The notes beneath the pieces are model-generated. The model was given only the letters and a program-made list of their open reading frames with translations, ran no database searches and was not told where the DNA came from. From Xanthomonas chitinilytica (lineage in GTDB: Bacteria; Pseudomonadota; Gammaproteobacteria; Xanthomonadales; Xanthomonadaceae): a DNA stretch of 64,000 nucleotides. How positions within the stretch are numbered: position 1 is the first letter of the stretch; each line of letters opens with the position of its first letter. The stretch lies in NCBI RefSeq assembly GCF_026107455.2, contig NZ_JAPCHY010000011.1, positions 124,001-188,000 of the forward strand. The letters are read 5' to 3'. Positions 8,937 through 20,600 of the stretch are shown here, piece after piece. The position numbers were made by a program, and so were the translations under genes.

Positions 8937-9764
8937 ATGCACCTGAAACTCGCCTGCTGTGCCCTGCTGCTCGCCCCCGTCGCCGCGCTGGCCAGCCCGC
9001 AATGCCAACACAGCGAAAGCCGCGAACTGAAGCTGGACCTGGCCGGCGCCAAGGCCGTGGTGTTCGAGGTGAACAGCCACAACCTGCGCCTGCAGGCCTC
9101 GCCCGGCGCCGCCCCCGCCCTCAACGGCCGCGCCTGCGCCTCCAGCGCCGACCTGCTCGGGCAACTCCAGCTCACCCAGGAAAAGGTGGGCGACAAGCTG
9201 GTGGTCCGGCTCCAGCGCGAGACCAATGCGCTGAACATCGGCAGGGGCAACCGCTACGCCTATCTCGACCTGTCCGGCAGCGTGCCCGACAACATCCTGG
9301 TGCAGCTGAAGGTCGGCTCGGGCGATGCCAGCGTGGCCGGCGCGCATTCGCTGAGCGCCGATATCGGCTCGGGCGACGTCGATGCCCGCGGCATCAAGGG
9401 CCGGGTCACCGCCGCGGTGGGCTCGGGCGACCTCGCGCTGAGCGACGTCGGCGACCTGCACGTGCTGTCCATCGGCTCGGGCGACGTCAAGGCGCGCGGC
9501 ATCCGCGGCGATGCCGAGGTCGGCAGCATCGGTTCGGGCGACCTCGAGCTGCAGGGCGTCCGCGGCAACGTGAAGATCGGCAGCATCGGCTCCGGCGATG
9601 CCGACCTGGTCGATGTGGGCGGCAACGTCAGCCTGGAATCGATCGGCTCCGGCGATTTCGACGTGCGCAATGTCGGCGGCGACCTGCGGGTCGGGCGCCG
9701 CGGCAGCGGCTCGATCGACCACTCCGGCGTGGCCGGCCAGGTCGAACTGCCGCGCCGGCGCTGA
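8937..9764 (+). CDS. Exported GSG-repeat protein (DUF4097-like beta-helix)
   Basis: A 275-aa protein with GAGGA before ATG 8937 and the signal peptide MHLKLACCALLLAPVAALA. From about residue 125 it carries eight copies of a GSGD-type turn (VGSGDASV, IGSGDVDAR and so on; the last is GSGS) at 17, 18, 18, 19, 19, 19 and 19 residues. This regular spacing is what one rung of a right-handed beta-helix gives, as in DUF4097 and GIN-domain proteins. The N-terminal 120 residues include two Cys. Position places it in the YtrA-type ABC operon, so it may work with that exporter at the envelope. Its molecular role is not known. Confidence 0.85.
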   Translation: MHLKLACCALLLAPVAALASPQCQHSESRELKLDLAGAKAVVFEVNSHNLRLQASPGAAPALNGRACASSADLLGQLQLTQEKVGDKLVVRLQRETNALNIGRGNRYAYLDLSGSVPDNILVQLKVGSGDASVAGAHSLSADIGSGDVDARGIKGRVTAAVGSGDLALSDVGDLHVLSIGSGDVKARGIRGDAEVGSIGSGDLELQGVRGNVKIGSIGSGDADLVDVGGNVSLESIGSGDFDVRNVGGDLRVGRRGSGSIDHSGVAGQVELPRRR

Positions 9765-9809
9765 TCCGCGGTCCTGCTTTCCCTCTCTCTTTCAATGGAA
9801 GCCAGCCAG

Positions 9810-10397
9810 ATGAAGATCCCAAGCACGCTCGTCGCCCTGCTGCTGTGCCTGCCGCTCGCCGCCTGCGGCGAGCGTCCCAAGACGACGGACACCGCTGCCG
9901 AAACATTGCTCGGGCAGAAGATCCGCGAAGGCACCGACAAGGCCCGCATGGAGCTGGCCAGCAGCAACATCAGCATCTCCGATTCCGGCAGCAGCAAGGC
10001 GGAGATCACCCCCGCGGGCGACCTGCTGATCGAGGGCAAGCCGGTCGAGATCGACGCCGCCCAGCGCGAACTGCTGCTCACCTACCGCGGCCAGATCCTC
10101 AAGGTGGCCGAAGCCGGCATCGACATCGGCCTCCAGGGCGCCGACCTCGGCGTGAGGGCTGCCAAGGAGGCGGTCAAGGGCATCTTCTCCGGCAAGACCG
10201 GCGACATCGAGAAGAACATCGATGCCGACGCGCGCCGGCTCGAGACCGAGGCGAAGAAGATCTGCGACCTGCTGCCGCCGATGCGCGACACCCAGCAGCA
10301 GCTCGCGGCCACGCTGCCGGCGTTCGAGCCCTACGCGCGGCTGGAGCAGAGCGACATCGACGATTGCCGCGACAAGGGCAAGTGGTCGAACAAGTAA
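9810..10397 (+). CDS. DUF2884 (YggN-type) lipoprotein
   Basis: A 195-aa protein. ATG 9810 is preferred over the Met 15 bases upstream because GGAAG lies eight bases before it and the frame then begins directly with the signal MKIPSTLVALLLCLPLAAC. The lipobox LPLAAC gives a lipidated Cys. The body has GDLLIEGKPVEIDAAQRELLLTYR and a helical stretch, the pattern of DUF2884 proteins such as E. coli YggN. The family has no known function. It follows the GSG-repeat gene by 45 bp. Confidence 0.8.
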   Translation: MKIPSTLVALLLCLPLAACGERPKTTDTAAETLLGQKIREGTDKARMELASSNISISDSGSSKAEITPAGDLLIEGKPVEIDAAQRELLLTYRGQILKVAEAGIDIGLQGADLGVRAAKEAVKGIFSGKTGDIEKNIDADARRLETEAKKICDLLPPMRDTQQQLAATLPAFEPYARLEQSDIDDCRDKGKWSNK

Positions 10398-10452
10398 GCC
10401 CGGCCGGCGAGGGGGGACTAGAATGGTCTCCCCTCCCGCCACCCCACCCCCG

Positions 10453-10887
10453 ATGAAAAAGCTGTTGCTCGTCCTCGTCGCGCTGTCGAGCCTGGTGGCC
10501 GCCGGCTGCGACCGCGAAAAGTATTCCGCCCACCGCAGCGAACGCAGCAAGCCCAAGGTCGCCGTCGGCGACAACACGCTGATGATCCGGCGCGCGCCCT
10601 ACCCCAACATCAGCGTGCTGCCCGATGGCCGCATGAAGATCGACGACATCGAGATCCCGCTGCAGGAACACCAGCGCGAGCTGCTGCACGACAGCTTCGT
10701 CAAGCTGCAGATCCTGCGCCAGAACACCCTCACCGACGCCGGCCCCGCCACCGATCCGGCGCAGCGCTCGCTGCCGATGACGGTGCCGCCGCAGTTGCAG
10801 CCGTTCCCGCCCGAACTGGTCCACGAGATCCCCGAGTTCAAGGACTACACCGAAGCGCTGCAGAACCTGCGCGCCGAGCGCCACTGA
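10453..10887 (+). CDS. Small lipoprotein with a DUF2884-like core
   Basis: A 144-aa protein starting MKKLLLVLVALSSLVAAGC, a lipoprotein signal with lipobox VAAGC. The segment LPDGRMKIDDIEIPLQEHQRELL resembles the IEGKPVEIDAAQRELLL stretch of the preceding gene, so the two may share a fold. The rest is Pro-rich and ends ALQNLRAERH. No clear ribosome site is seen; an in-frame Met 30 bases upstream (10423) is possible. It appears to be the last gene of the operon, since a strong hairpin follows at once. Confidence 0.72.
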   Translation: MKKLLLVLVALSSLVAAGCDREKYSAHRSERSKPKVAVGDNTLMIRRAPYPNISVLPDGRMKIDDIEIPLQEHQRELLHDSFVKLQILRQNTLTDAGPATDPAQRSLPMTVPPQLQPFPPELVHEIPEFKDYTEALQNLRAERH

Positions 10888-10893
10888 CACATG

Positions 10894-10925
10894 CGAAAGC
10901 GCCCGGCATGCCGGGCGCTTTCGTT
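10894..10925. terminator. Bidirectional hairpin between the lipoprotein gene and fumC
   Basis: The sequence from CGAAAGCGCCCGGC to GCCGGGCGCTTTCG forms a stem of about 14 bp with a very short loop, flanked by TTTCC on the right and short of T on the left. It serves the end of the rightward YtrA-type operon and the end of leftward fumC. Confidence 0.8.
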
Positions 10926-10944
10926 TCCTGCGGGGGCCGCCGCA

Positions 10945-12339
<1,395 letters not shown>

Positions 12340-12475
12340 TCGCAATCTCCGCACTTCTTTAGGTGTGTTGGAAGGAAGTCAGCGGCTGGCAGCGCGAAGG
12401 CCCTGGCTGGCGGCTGCGCGCAGCATACGCCGCGGTGCCGCGCGAGGCGATGGCGGCTGGCCTCCCCGTTCCCCG

Positions 12476-12542
12476 CAGGAGCGGCGTCAGTCGCGATGAG
12501 GCTTTGCCGGCAACGCCCGGTCGCGACTGACGTCGCTCCTAC
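12476..12542. repeat. REP-like inverted pair (copy 1)
   Basis: Two copies of a palindromic element face each other: AGGAGCGGCGTCAGTCGCGA at 12477-12496 and TCGCGACTGACGTCGCTCCT at 12521-12540. Each half contains its own hairpin of the type GCGAC-GTCA-GTCGC; the left copy has one changed base. The pair sits between divergent fumC and purB. Its halves are ordered opposite to the pairs at 34730 and 41805. Confidence 0.8.
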
Positions 12543-12590
12543 ACGGGGGCTTCCGGGCCCCGGCGAGCAGCCGCCCGCCCCTGCCCGTAG

Positions 12591-14009
<1,419 letters not shown>

Positions 14010-14109
14010 GGCCATATGCCGCTCCCGGGCACCGCCGCAGGTGTCCGGGAATGCCGGTCCCAGCCAGCCATCGCGCATGCCGGGAATATCTCCTTCCGGA
14101 TCCTCCACG

Positions 14110-14685
14110 ATGAAGACCAGAACCGTGGGAGCCGTCGCCGGCATGGGCCTGATGCTGTCCGCCTGCGCCCAATCGTCGCAGGCAGACGAGGCGTTGCTGA
14201 TCCGGCTGGCGACCGGCGACGACTGCGCAGTCTGTGCCCGGCATCCATTTGCAGGCGACGCCACTGCGGTACTGGCCGACCCGGCGACCGGTAGCGACTG
14301 CACCGGGAAGAACCTGCGCATCACCCGCGACCATGTCCAGCTGGCCCTCCATGGCCAGTGCCGCGACATCGTCATCACCGCCTCGCACGGTTCGCTCCAG
14401 TTCGACGAGGCACGCGACCTGATGCTCGAGGGCAGCCACTTCACCGTGACCGGCCCAAAGGCACGCAAGGTCATCGTCAGGGGCCACCGCAATACCCTCG
14501 ACCTGACCGACACCGCCACGCTTCTGGTCGAAGGCAACGGCAACACGGCGAGAGCGGTAAATTTCGGCGTCGTGGCAGCCCCCGGGCGGGACAACCTCAT
14601 CGAGAACATTTTCGTCGGGGACCCCGCCGGTGCCGGCGACGGCGCCCTCGTGGAGGACACCGGGAGCGGCGGCCCGGAAACCTGA
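14110..14685 (+). CDS. DUF3060-like lipoprotein
   Basis: A 191-aa protein starting MKTRTVGAVAGMGLMLSAC, with lipobox LSAC. It has a short region with two Cys (DDCAVCARH). Then comes a stretch of short turns rich in Asn, Gly and Thr (LEGSHFTVTG, VRGHRNTLDLTD, VEGNGNT), typical of DUF3060, a small parallel beta-helix seen on exported proteins. The ribosome site is weak. It lies 100 bp after purB. Function unknown. Confidence 0.68.
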   Translation: MKTRTVGAVAGMGLMLSACAQSSQADEALLIRLATGDDCAVCARHPFAGDATAVLADPATGSDCTGKNLRITRDHVQLALHGQCRDIVITASHGSLQFDEARDLMLEGSHFTVTGPKARKVIVRGHRNTLDLTDTATLLVEGNGNTARAVNFGVVAAPGRDNLIENIFVGDPAGAGDGALVEDTGSGGPET

Positions 14686-14739
14686 ACCACACCGCCCCCT
14701 CCCGCCCATCGGGCCGCACGCCACCGCCACCTCCTGGAC

Positions 14740-15153
14740 ATGCCCATGGAAATCCTCGTCAACCTCGACGTCCCCGACCTTGCCGCCGCCGAGCGCTGCT
14801 ACGCCGCGGCCTTCGGCCTGCGTCCCGGCCGCCGCATCGGCCAGGCCGGCGTGGAGATGCTCGGCGCCGCCGTTCCGCTGTGGCTGCTGGAAAAGGCCGA
14901 GGCCAGCCGCGCCGCCGGCGACGATGTCCGCCGCTATCGCCGCCACTGGACGCCCGTGCACATCGATGTCGTCGTCGAGCGGCTGGAACCGGCGCTGGCG
15001 CGCGCCGAGGCGGCCGGCCTGGTCCGTGAAGGCACGATCCGCGAAGGCGACTGGGGCCGGATCGTCGGCCTGGCCGATCCGTTCGGCCATGGCTGGTGCC
15101 TGATCCAGTTCCTCGGACGCGGCTACGACGAGATCGCCGACGCCGCCGGCTGA
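14740..15153 (+). CDS. VOC (glyoxalase/bleomycin-resistance) family protein
   Basis: A 137-aa protein with the paired beta-alpha-beta-beta-beta pattern of the vicinal oxygen chelate fold: ILVNLDVPDLAAAERCYAAAFGLRPG at the start, VHIDVVVERLEPALARAEAAG in the middle, and LADPFGHGWCLIQFLGRGYDE at the end. The DPFGHGW block is a family hallmark. ATG 14740 or ATG 14746 may start it; neither has a clear ribosome site. Metal ligands cannot be named with certainty, and the substrate is unknown. Confidence 0.82.
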   Translation: MPMEILVNLDVPDLAAAERCYAAAFGLRPGRRIGQAGVEMLGAAVPLWLLEKAEASRAAGDDVRRYRRHWTPVHIDVVVERLEPALARAEAAGLVREGTIREGDWGRIVGLADPFGHGWCLIQFLGRGYDEIADAAG

Positions 15154-15243
15154 CGCGCCGACGGTGCGGATTCGCCCCGACAGGCGGACAATGGGCGTCT
15201 TCGCGCACCGCGCACCCCGTTTCCAGGCTCCAAGGATTCCCCC

Positions 15244-16632
15244 ATGGCTTCCCGCAAGAACAAGACCCCCGTCATCGAAGTCCAGGCCAGGCCCGGCCAA
15301 CCGCTGGGCATGCCCGCGGCCACCTTCCTGCGCGATTACTGGCAGAAGCGGCCGCTGCTGATCCGCGGCGCCTTCCCCGACTTCCAGACCCCGGTGATGC
15401 CGGACGACCTGGCCGGCCTGGCCTGCGAGGAAGGCGCGCTGTCGCGGCTGATCGTCCACGACCGCGCCAGCGACGGCTGGAGCGTGCGCACCGGCCCGTT
15501 CCAGGAAGAGGAATTCCCCGGGATGCCCGACCACGACTGGACCCTGCTGGTGCAGGACGTGGACAAATGGGACCCGGACGTGCGCGCGCTGCTGCCCGCC
15601 TTCGACTTCCTGCCGCGCTGGCGCATGGACGACGTGATGATCAGCTTCGCCGCCACCGGCGGCTCGGTCGGCGCCCATGTCGACCAGTACGACGTGTTCC
15701 TGCTGCAGGCCTACGGCCACCGCCGCTGGCAGATCGACGCCAGCGAATCGATCAGCGGCAAGCGCCCGCCGCTGGGCTTCCGCGACGACGTCGAGCTGAA
15801 GCTGCTCAAGCGCTTCAAGCCCACCCACGACTGGGTGCTGGCGCCGGGCGACATGCTCTACCTGCCGCCGAACGTGCCGCACAACGGCGTGGCCGAGGAT
15901 CCGTGCCTGACCTTCTCCTTCGGCATGCGCGCGCCGTCCTCGGCCGAGCTGATCGGCGACTGGCTGGACAACCTGGTGGCCGATGCCGACGAGTCGATCC
16001 GCTACCAGGACCCGGACCTGAAGGTGCCCGGCGACCCCAACGAGATCGACGTCGCCGCGATGAACCGCGTGGTCGCCGCGCTCAACGCCATCCGCATGAA
16101 CGACCCGGACCGGCTGGGCGACTGGTTCGGCCGCTTCATCACCACCTACCGCGCCGCCGGCGACATCATCGCCCATGGCGAGCCGCTGCCGCGCGAGGAG
16201 ATCGAAGCGGCGCTGGCCGCCGGCATCGAGCTGGAGCGCCATCCCTGGGCGCGGCTGGCCTGGCGCCGGGCCAGCCGTGGCGCCACCCTGTTCTGCAGCG
16301 GGCTGGAGTTCGCGCTGCCGGTCAAGGACGCGCAGGCGCTGGCCGCGGCCGAGTACATCGACGGCGGCTTCTATGCCCGGCTCTCGGCCAGGGGCCGCGA
16401 CGCGCTGCAGGCGCTGGTCGCCGGCGGCTACTACCAGCTGCTGGACGGCGAGGCCCTTGATGACGACGCCGATGGTGAAGTGATCGAGGCGGTGGACACC
16501 GTCGAGGTGCCCGACGAGCAGGACATGGCGCCGGACGTGCGCGAGGTGACCGTGCACGAGGACGGGGTCGAGGTGATCGTCGGCTTCGACGACCACGACG
16601 ACACCCGCGGCAACGACCCGGACCGCGGCTGA
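15244..16632 (+). CDS. roxA: JmjC cupin, ribosomal protein L16 arginine hydroxylase-like, with acidic tail
   Basis: A 462-aa 2-oxoglutarate/Fe(II) oxygenase. The JmjC core shows His145 and Asp147 in GAHVDQYDVF and His213 in NVPHNGVAED, the iron triad. FLRDYWQKRPLLIRGAF is the typical start of the YcfD/RoxA group, which hydroxylates Arg81 of ribosomal protein L16 in E. coli. The winged-helix C-terminal part ends near residue 400. Past it is an extra Asp/Glu-rich tail of about 60 residues (EALDDDADGEVIEAV onward) that E. coli YcfD (373 aa) lacks. The stop is two bases before the acetyltransferase start, so the two are co-translated. Confidence 0.88.
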   Translation: MASRKNKTPVIEVQARPGQPLGMPAATFLRDYWQKRPLLIRGAFPDFQTPVMPDDLAGLACEEGALSRLIVHDRASDGWSVRTGPFQEEEFPGMPDHDWTLLVQDVDKWDPDVRALLPAFDFLPRWRMDDVMISFAATGGSVGAHVDQYDVFLLQAYGHRRWQIDASESISGKRPPLGFRDDVELKLLKRFKPTHDWVLAPGDMLYLPPNVPHNGVAEDPCLTFSFGMRAPSSAELIGDWLDNLVADADESIRYQDPDLKVPGDPNEIDVAAMNRVVAALNAIRMNDPDRLGDWFGRFITTYRAAGDIIAHGEPLPREEIEAALAAGIELERHPWARLAWRRASRGATLFCSGLEFALPVKDAQALAAAEYIDGGFYARLSARGRDALQALVAGGYYQLLDGEALDDDADGEVIEAVDTVEVPDEQDMAPDVREVTVHEDGVEVIVGFDDHDDTRGNDPDRG

Positions 16633-16634
16633 GC

Positions 16635-17540
16635 ATGGAACCCGGTTTCCGGCTCGCCCTGGCCGACTACCCGACCCGGCGCGCGCTGCTGCACCAGGTC
16701 CGGCATGCGGTGTTCGTCGACGAACAGCAGGTGCCGGCCGAACTGGAAACCGACGCGCTGGACCCGCTCAGCCTGCACGTGCTGGCCTGCGACGACGCCG
16801 GCCGGCCGATCGGCACCGGCCGCCTCACGCCCGATGGCCGCATCGGCCGCATGGCGGTGGCGCGCGACTGGCGCGGCCGCGGCGTGGGCGACGCGCTGCT
16901 GCTGGCGCTGGTCGAGCAGGCCCGGGCACGCGGCCTGCGCGAGGTCCGCCTGCATGCGCAGCTGCCGGCCCGGGTGTTCTATACCCGGCAGGGCTTCCTG
17001 CCCGAGGGCGAGGAGTTCGAGGAAGCCGGCATCGCCCACCAGGGCATGCGCCGGGTGCTGGTCGGCGCCGCCAACATCGACCGCATCGACGAAGCGGTGG
17101 CCATCGCCACCGCGCTGGTCCATCGCGCCCGCCGGCGGCTGTGGATCCACAGCCGCCAGTTCGATCCGGGCCTGCTGGACGCAGCGCCGGTGATGGACGC
17201 GCTGCGCCGCTTCGCCACCGCCCGCCACGACAAGCAGGCCTGGCTGATCGTGCACGACGCCCAGGCGATCCGGCAGGCCGGATCGCCGCTGCTGTCGTTG
17301 CTGCAACGCCTGCCGACCGTGTTCCGGACGCGCGAGGTCAGCGACCCGGTGGACCGTGCACTGGCCTCGGCCTGCATGCTCAACGATGCCGGCGACTACT
17401 ACTTTCGTCTGAGCGGACACCGCTTCGACGGCGAGGCCGGACTGGCGCAGCCGGCACGTTCGCGGCCGTTGGAGGACGGTTTGCAGCGCATATGGGAGCG
17501 TTCGCGCGAATGCAGCGAATTGCGGGCGCTCGGCCTGTAA
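16635..17540 (+). CDS. GNAT acetyltransferase fused to a C-terminal PLD-like domain
   Basis: A 301-aa two-part protein. Residues 1-145 are a GNAT fold: VRHAVFVDEQQVPAELETD, then IGRMAVARDWRGRGVGDALL, the acetyl-CoA loop, then FYTRQGFLPEGEEFEEAGI. Residues 150-301 are a separate domain with RRRLWIHSRQFDPGLLD and WLIVHDAQAI, which looks like a half phospholipase-D fold without a full HKD motif. The pairing is familiar in this bacterial family. Acceptor unknown. It lies two bases after the L16-hydroxylase-like gene, so it may act in the same setting, but that is inference. Confidence 0.83.
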   Translation: MEPGFRLALADYPTRRALLHQVRHAVFVDEQQVPAELETDALDPLSLHVLACDDAGRPIGTGRLTPDGRIGRMAVARDWRGRGVGDALLLALVEQARARGLREVRLHAQLPARVFYTRQGFLPEGEEFEEAGIAHQGMRRVLVGAANIDRIDEAVAIATALVHRARRRLWIHSRQFDPGLLDAAPVMDALRRFATARHDKQAWLIVHDAQAIRQAGSPLLSLLQRLPTVFRTREVSDPVDRALASACMLNDAGDYYFRLSGHRFDGEAGLAQPARSRPLEDGLQRIWERSRECSELRALGL

Positions 17541-17727
17541 CCGGCGACGGCGGCGCGAACCTGTCTGGCAGCGGCACCGCAGAACCTGGCCGGGTCCCGT
17601 CAATGCCCCTTCCTGTCCGGTTGGGGGTACAATTTGGCCTGTTAGTCACCGCCCGCGCAGGGCCATTCACCTTTCCCTGCCGGTTCTCACCGAAGCCATA
17701 CCCCACAAGCGAATCCGACCCTCCATC

Positions 17728-20559
17728 GTGGACAATCTCCTGAAGCAGTTTGCGCAGTCTTCGCAACTCGCCGGCGGCAACGCCTCCTATATCGAGGACC
17801 TGTACGAGCAGTACCTCGTTTCTCCGGACAGTGTGGATCCCAAGTGGAAATCCTACTTCGATGGCTTCAAGGGCCGCGAAGCCGGTGACATCCCGCACTC
17901 CGCCGTCATTGCCCACATCGCCGACGCGGCGAAGAACGCCATCAACAGCGGGACCGGCGGCAGCGGGGGCGACGAACGCGAGCGCAATGTCGGACGCCTG
18001 ATCACCGCCTACCGTTCCCGCGGCCACCTCGGCGCCCGCCTCGACCCGCTGGGCCTGACCCCGCCGGTCAACCCGCCGGACCTGGGCCTGCCGTTCCACC
18101 ACCTGTCCGAAAGCGACCTGGGCGACGAGTTCAGCACCGGCGGCATCGCCGGCCAGCCGCGGATGAAGCTGCGCGATCTGCTGGCGCGCCTGAAGGCGAC
18201 CTACACCGGCTCGATCGGCGCCGAGTTCATGCACATCGCCGAAGTCGAACAGCGCCAGTGGATCTACCAGCGCCTGGAGAACGCCGGCGGCAACTACAGC
18301 CTCGATACCGACACCAAGCGCCGCACCCTGGAACGGCTGACCGCCGCCGAGGGCCTGGAACGCTACCTGCACACTAAGTACGTCGGCCAGAAGCGCTTCT
18401 CGCTGGAAGGCGGCGACGCGCTGATCCCGATGATGGACACTGTGATCCGCGATGCCGGCAAGGACGGCGTCAAGGACGTGATCATCGGCATGGCCCACCG
18501 CGGCCGCCTCAACGTGCTGGTCAACACCCTCGGCAAGAACCCGCGCAAGCTGTTCGACGAGTTCGAAGGCAAGTTCGAGCACGACGACCGCGCCGTGGCC
18601 GGCGACGTGAAATACCACATGGGCTTCTCGGCCGACGTCGCCACCGACGGCGGCCCGGTGCACCTGGCGCTGGCCTTCAACCCCTCGCACCTGGAGATCG
18701 TCGACCCGGTGGTCGCCGGCTCGGTGCGCTCGCGCCAGGAACGCCGCGACGACACCGCGCGCAGGCAGGTGATGCCGATCCTGATCCACGGCGACGCCGC
18801 GTTCGCCGGCCAGGGCGTGGTGATGGAACTGTTCCAGATGTCGCAGGCGCGCGGTTTCGCCGTCGGCGGCACCGTGCACATCGTCATCAACAACCAGGTC
18901 GGTTTCACCACCTCCAACCGCGACGACGCCCGTTCCACCCTGTACTGCACCGACATCGCCAAGATGGTCGGCGCGCCGGTGCTGCACGTGAACGGCGACG
19001 ACCCGGAAGCGGTGGTGTTCGCCGCCAAGCTGGCCTACGACTTCCGCCAGAAGTTCAGCAAGGACGTGGTGATCGACCTGATCTGCTACCGCCGCTGGGG
19101 CCACAACGAAGCCGACGAGCCGGCGATCACCCAGCCGCTGATGTACCAGGTGATCCGCAAGCACAAGACCACCCGCGAGCTGTACGCCGAGAAGCTGGAA
19201 ACCGAAGGCGTGATCCCGGCCGGTGCCGGCAAGGAACTGGTCGACGCCTACCGCAACAAGCTGGATTCGGGCGAAGTGACCACCGAGCTGGCCGACGTCG
19301 GCAAGACCCCGACCACCAGCAAGCTGTACGTGGACTGGCCCAAGTACCTGTCCGGCAAGCTGTCCGACCCGGTCTCCACCGCGGTCGGCATGGACCGGCT
19401 CAAGCAGCTGGCGACCCTGATCAACACCATTCCCGAGGGCGTGGAGCTGCACTCGCGCGTGGCCAAGGTCTACGAGGACCGCCGCAAGATGGCCGCCGGC
19501 GAACTGGCCGGCGACTGGGGCTTCGCCGAGAACCTGGCCTACGCCACCCTGCTGGACGAGGGCTACGGCCTGCGCCTGGTCGGCCAGGACGTGGGCCGCG
19601 GCACCTTCACCCACCGCCACGCGATCCTGCACGACCAGAAGACCGACAACTACTACCTGCCGCTGCGCCAGCTGGTGCAGTCGCCGGAACAGGCCACCAT
19701 CATCGACTCGCTGCTCAGCGAGGAAGCGGTGATGGCCTACGAGTACGGCTTCTCCACCACCGATCCCAACACCCTGTGCATCTGGGAAGGCCAGTTCGGC
19801 GACTTCGCCAACGGCGCGCAGGTGGTGATCGACCAGTTCATCGCCTCCGGCGAGGCCAAGTGGGGCCGCCTCTCCGGCCTGACCCTGCTGCTGCCGCACG
19901 GCTACGAAGGGCAAGGCCCGGAACACAGCTCGGCGCGCCTGGAGCGCTTCCTGCAGCTGTGCGCGCTGGAGAACATGCTGGTGTGCGTGCCGTCGACCCC
20001 GGCGCAGGCATTCCACATGCTGCGCCGCCAGCTGTGCATGACCACCCGCAAGCCGCTGGTGGTGATGTCGCCCAAGTCGCTGCTGCGCCACAAGCTGGCC
20101 GTGTCGACCCTGGACGAGCTGGCCAACGGCGAGTTCCAGCACCTGATCCCCGACGCCAAGGCCGACCCCAAGAAGGTCAAGCGCGTGGTGCTGTGCTCGG
20201 GCAAGGTCTACTACGACCTGCTGGAAGACCAGACCAAGCGCGGCCAGGACGACGTGGCCATCATCCGCGTCGAGCAGCTGTACCCGTTCCCGCGCGAGGC
20301 GCTGGTGGCCGAACTCAAGCGCTTCCCGAAGGCGGCCGACGTGGTCTGGTGCCAGGAAGAACCGCAGAACCAGGGCGCCTGGTACCAGATCCGCCACCAC
20401 CTGCAGTTCTGCACCGGCGCCAACCAGAGCCTGCACTACGCCGGCCGTGCCCGTTCGCCGTCGCCGGCGGTCGGCCACATGGCCGACCACGTCGCCGAGC
20501 AGCAGAAGCTGGTGGCCGATGCGCTGGTCAATCCCTTCAACGACCAAGTCGCTGAATAA
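17728..20559 (+). CDS. sucA: 2-oxoglutarate dehydrogenase E1 component
   Basis: A 943-aa thiamine-diphosphate enzyme, the first subunit of the 2-oxoglutarate dehydrogenase complex of the TCA cycle. The start is GTG 17728, giving (M)[20 protein letters not shown], with the N-terminal helix that docks on E2 ([13 protein letters not shown]). [26 protein letters not shown] and [13 protein letters not shown] are the ThDP-binding blocks, and [18 protein letters not shown] closes the protein. Length is close to E. coli SucA (933). It leads sucA-sucB-lpdA; TACAAT at 17628-17633 may be part of its promoter, though I see no good -35. Confidence 0.97.
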   Translation: MDNLLKQFAQSSQLAGGNASYIEDLYEQYLVSPDSVDPKWKSYFDGFKGREAGDIPHSAVIAHIADAAKNAINSGTGGSGGDERERNVGRLITAYRSRGHLGARLDPLGLTPPVNPPDLGLPFHHLSESDLGDEFSTGGIAGQPRMKLRDLLARLKATYTGSIGAEFMHIAEVEQRQWIYQRLENAGGNYSLDTDTKRRTLERLTAAEGLERYLHTKYVGQKRFSLEGGDALIPMMDTVIRDAGKDGVKDVIIGMAHRGRLNVLVNTLGKNPRKLFDEFEGKFEHDDRAVAGDVKYHMGFSADVATDGGPVHLALAFNPSHLEIVDPVVAGSVRSRQERRDDTARRQVMPILIHGDAAFAGQGVVMELFQMSQARGFAVGGTVHIVINNQVGFTTSNRDDARSTLYCTDIAKMVGAPVLHVNGDDPEAVVFAAKLAYDFRQKFSKDVVIDLICYRRWGHNEADEPAITQPLMYQVIRKHKTTRELYAEKLETEGVIPAGAGKELVDAYRNKLDSGEVTTELADVGKTPTTSKLYVDWPKYLSGKLSDPVSTAVGMDRLKQLATLINTIPEGVELHSRVAKVYEDRRKMAAGELAGDWGFAENLAYATLLDEGYGLRLVGQDVGRGTFTHRHAILHDQKTDNYYLPLRQLVQSPEQATIIDSLLSEEAVMAYEYGFSTTDPNTLCIWEGQFGDFANGAQVVIDQFIASGEAKWGRLSGLTLLLPHGYEGQGPEHSSARLERFLQLCALENMLVCVPSTPAQAFHMLRRQLCMTTRKPLVVMSPKSLLRHKLAVSTLDELANGEFQHLIPDAKADPKKVKRVVLCSGKVYYDLLEDQTKRGQDDVAIIRVEQLYPFPREALVAELKRFPKAADVVWCQEEPQNQGAWYQIRHHLQFCTGANQSLHYAGRARSPSPAVGHMADHVAEQQKLVADALVNPFNDQVAE

Positions 20560-20600
20560 CCTTCTCACCATCAAGACAACGAACCCAGGAAACTCCCCGC

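Noticed and set aside
12476..12542. Transcription terminator between fumC and purB
   Set aside because: The two genes diverge, so no terminator is needed there; the same palindrome appears twice more in the window.
17380..20574. A 1064-codon open frame on the minus strand opposite sucA
   Set aside because: It mirrors the codon pattern of sucA in a GC-rich genome, has low-complexity His/Val/Gln-rich translation, and no ribosome site or known domain.
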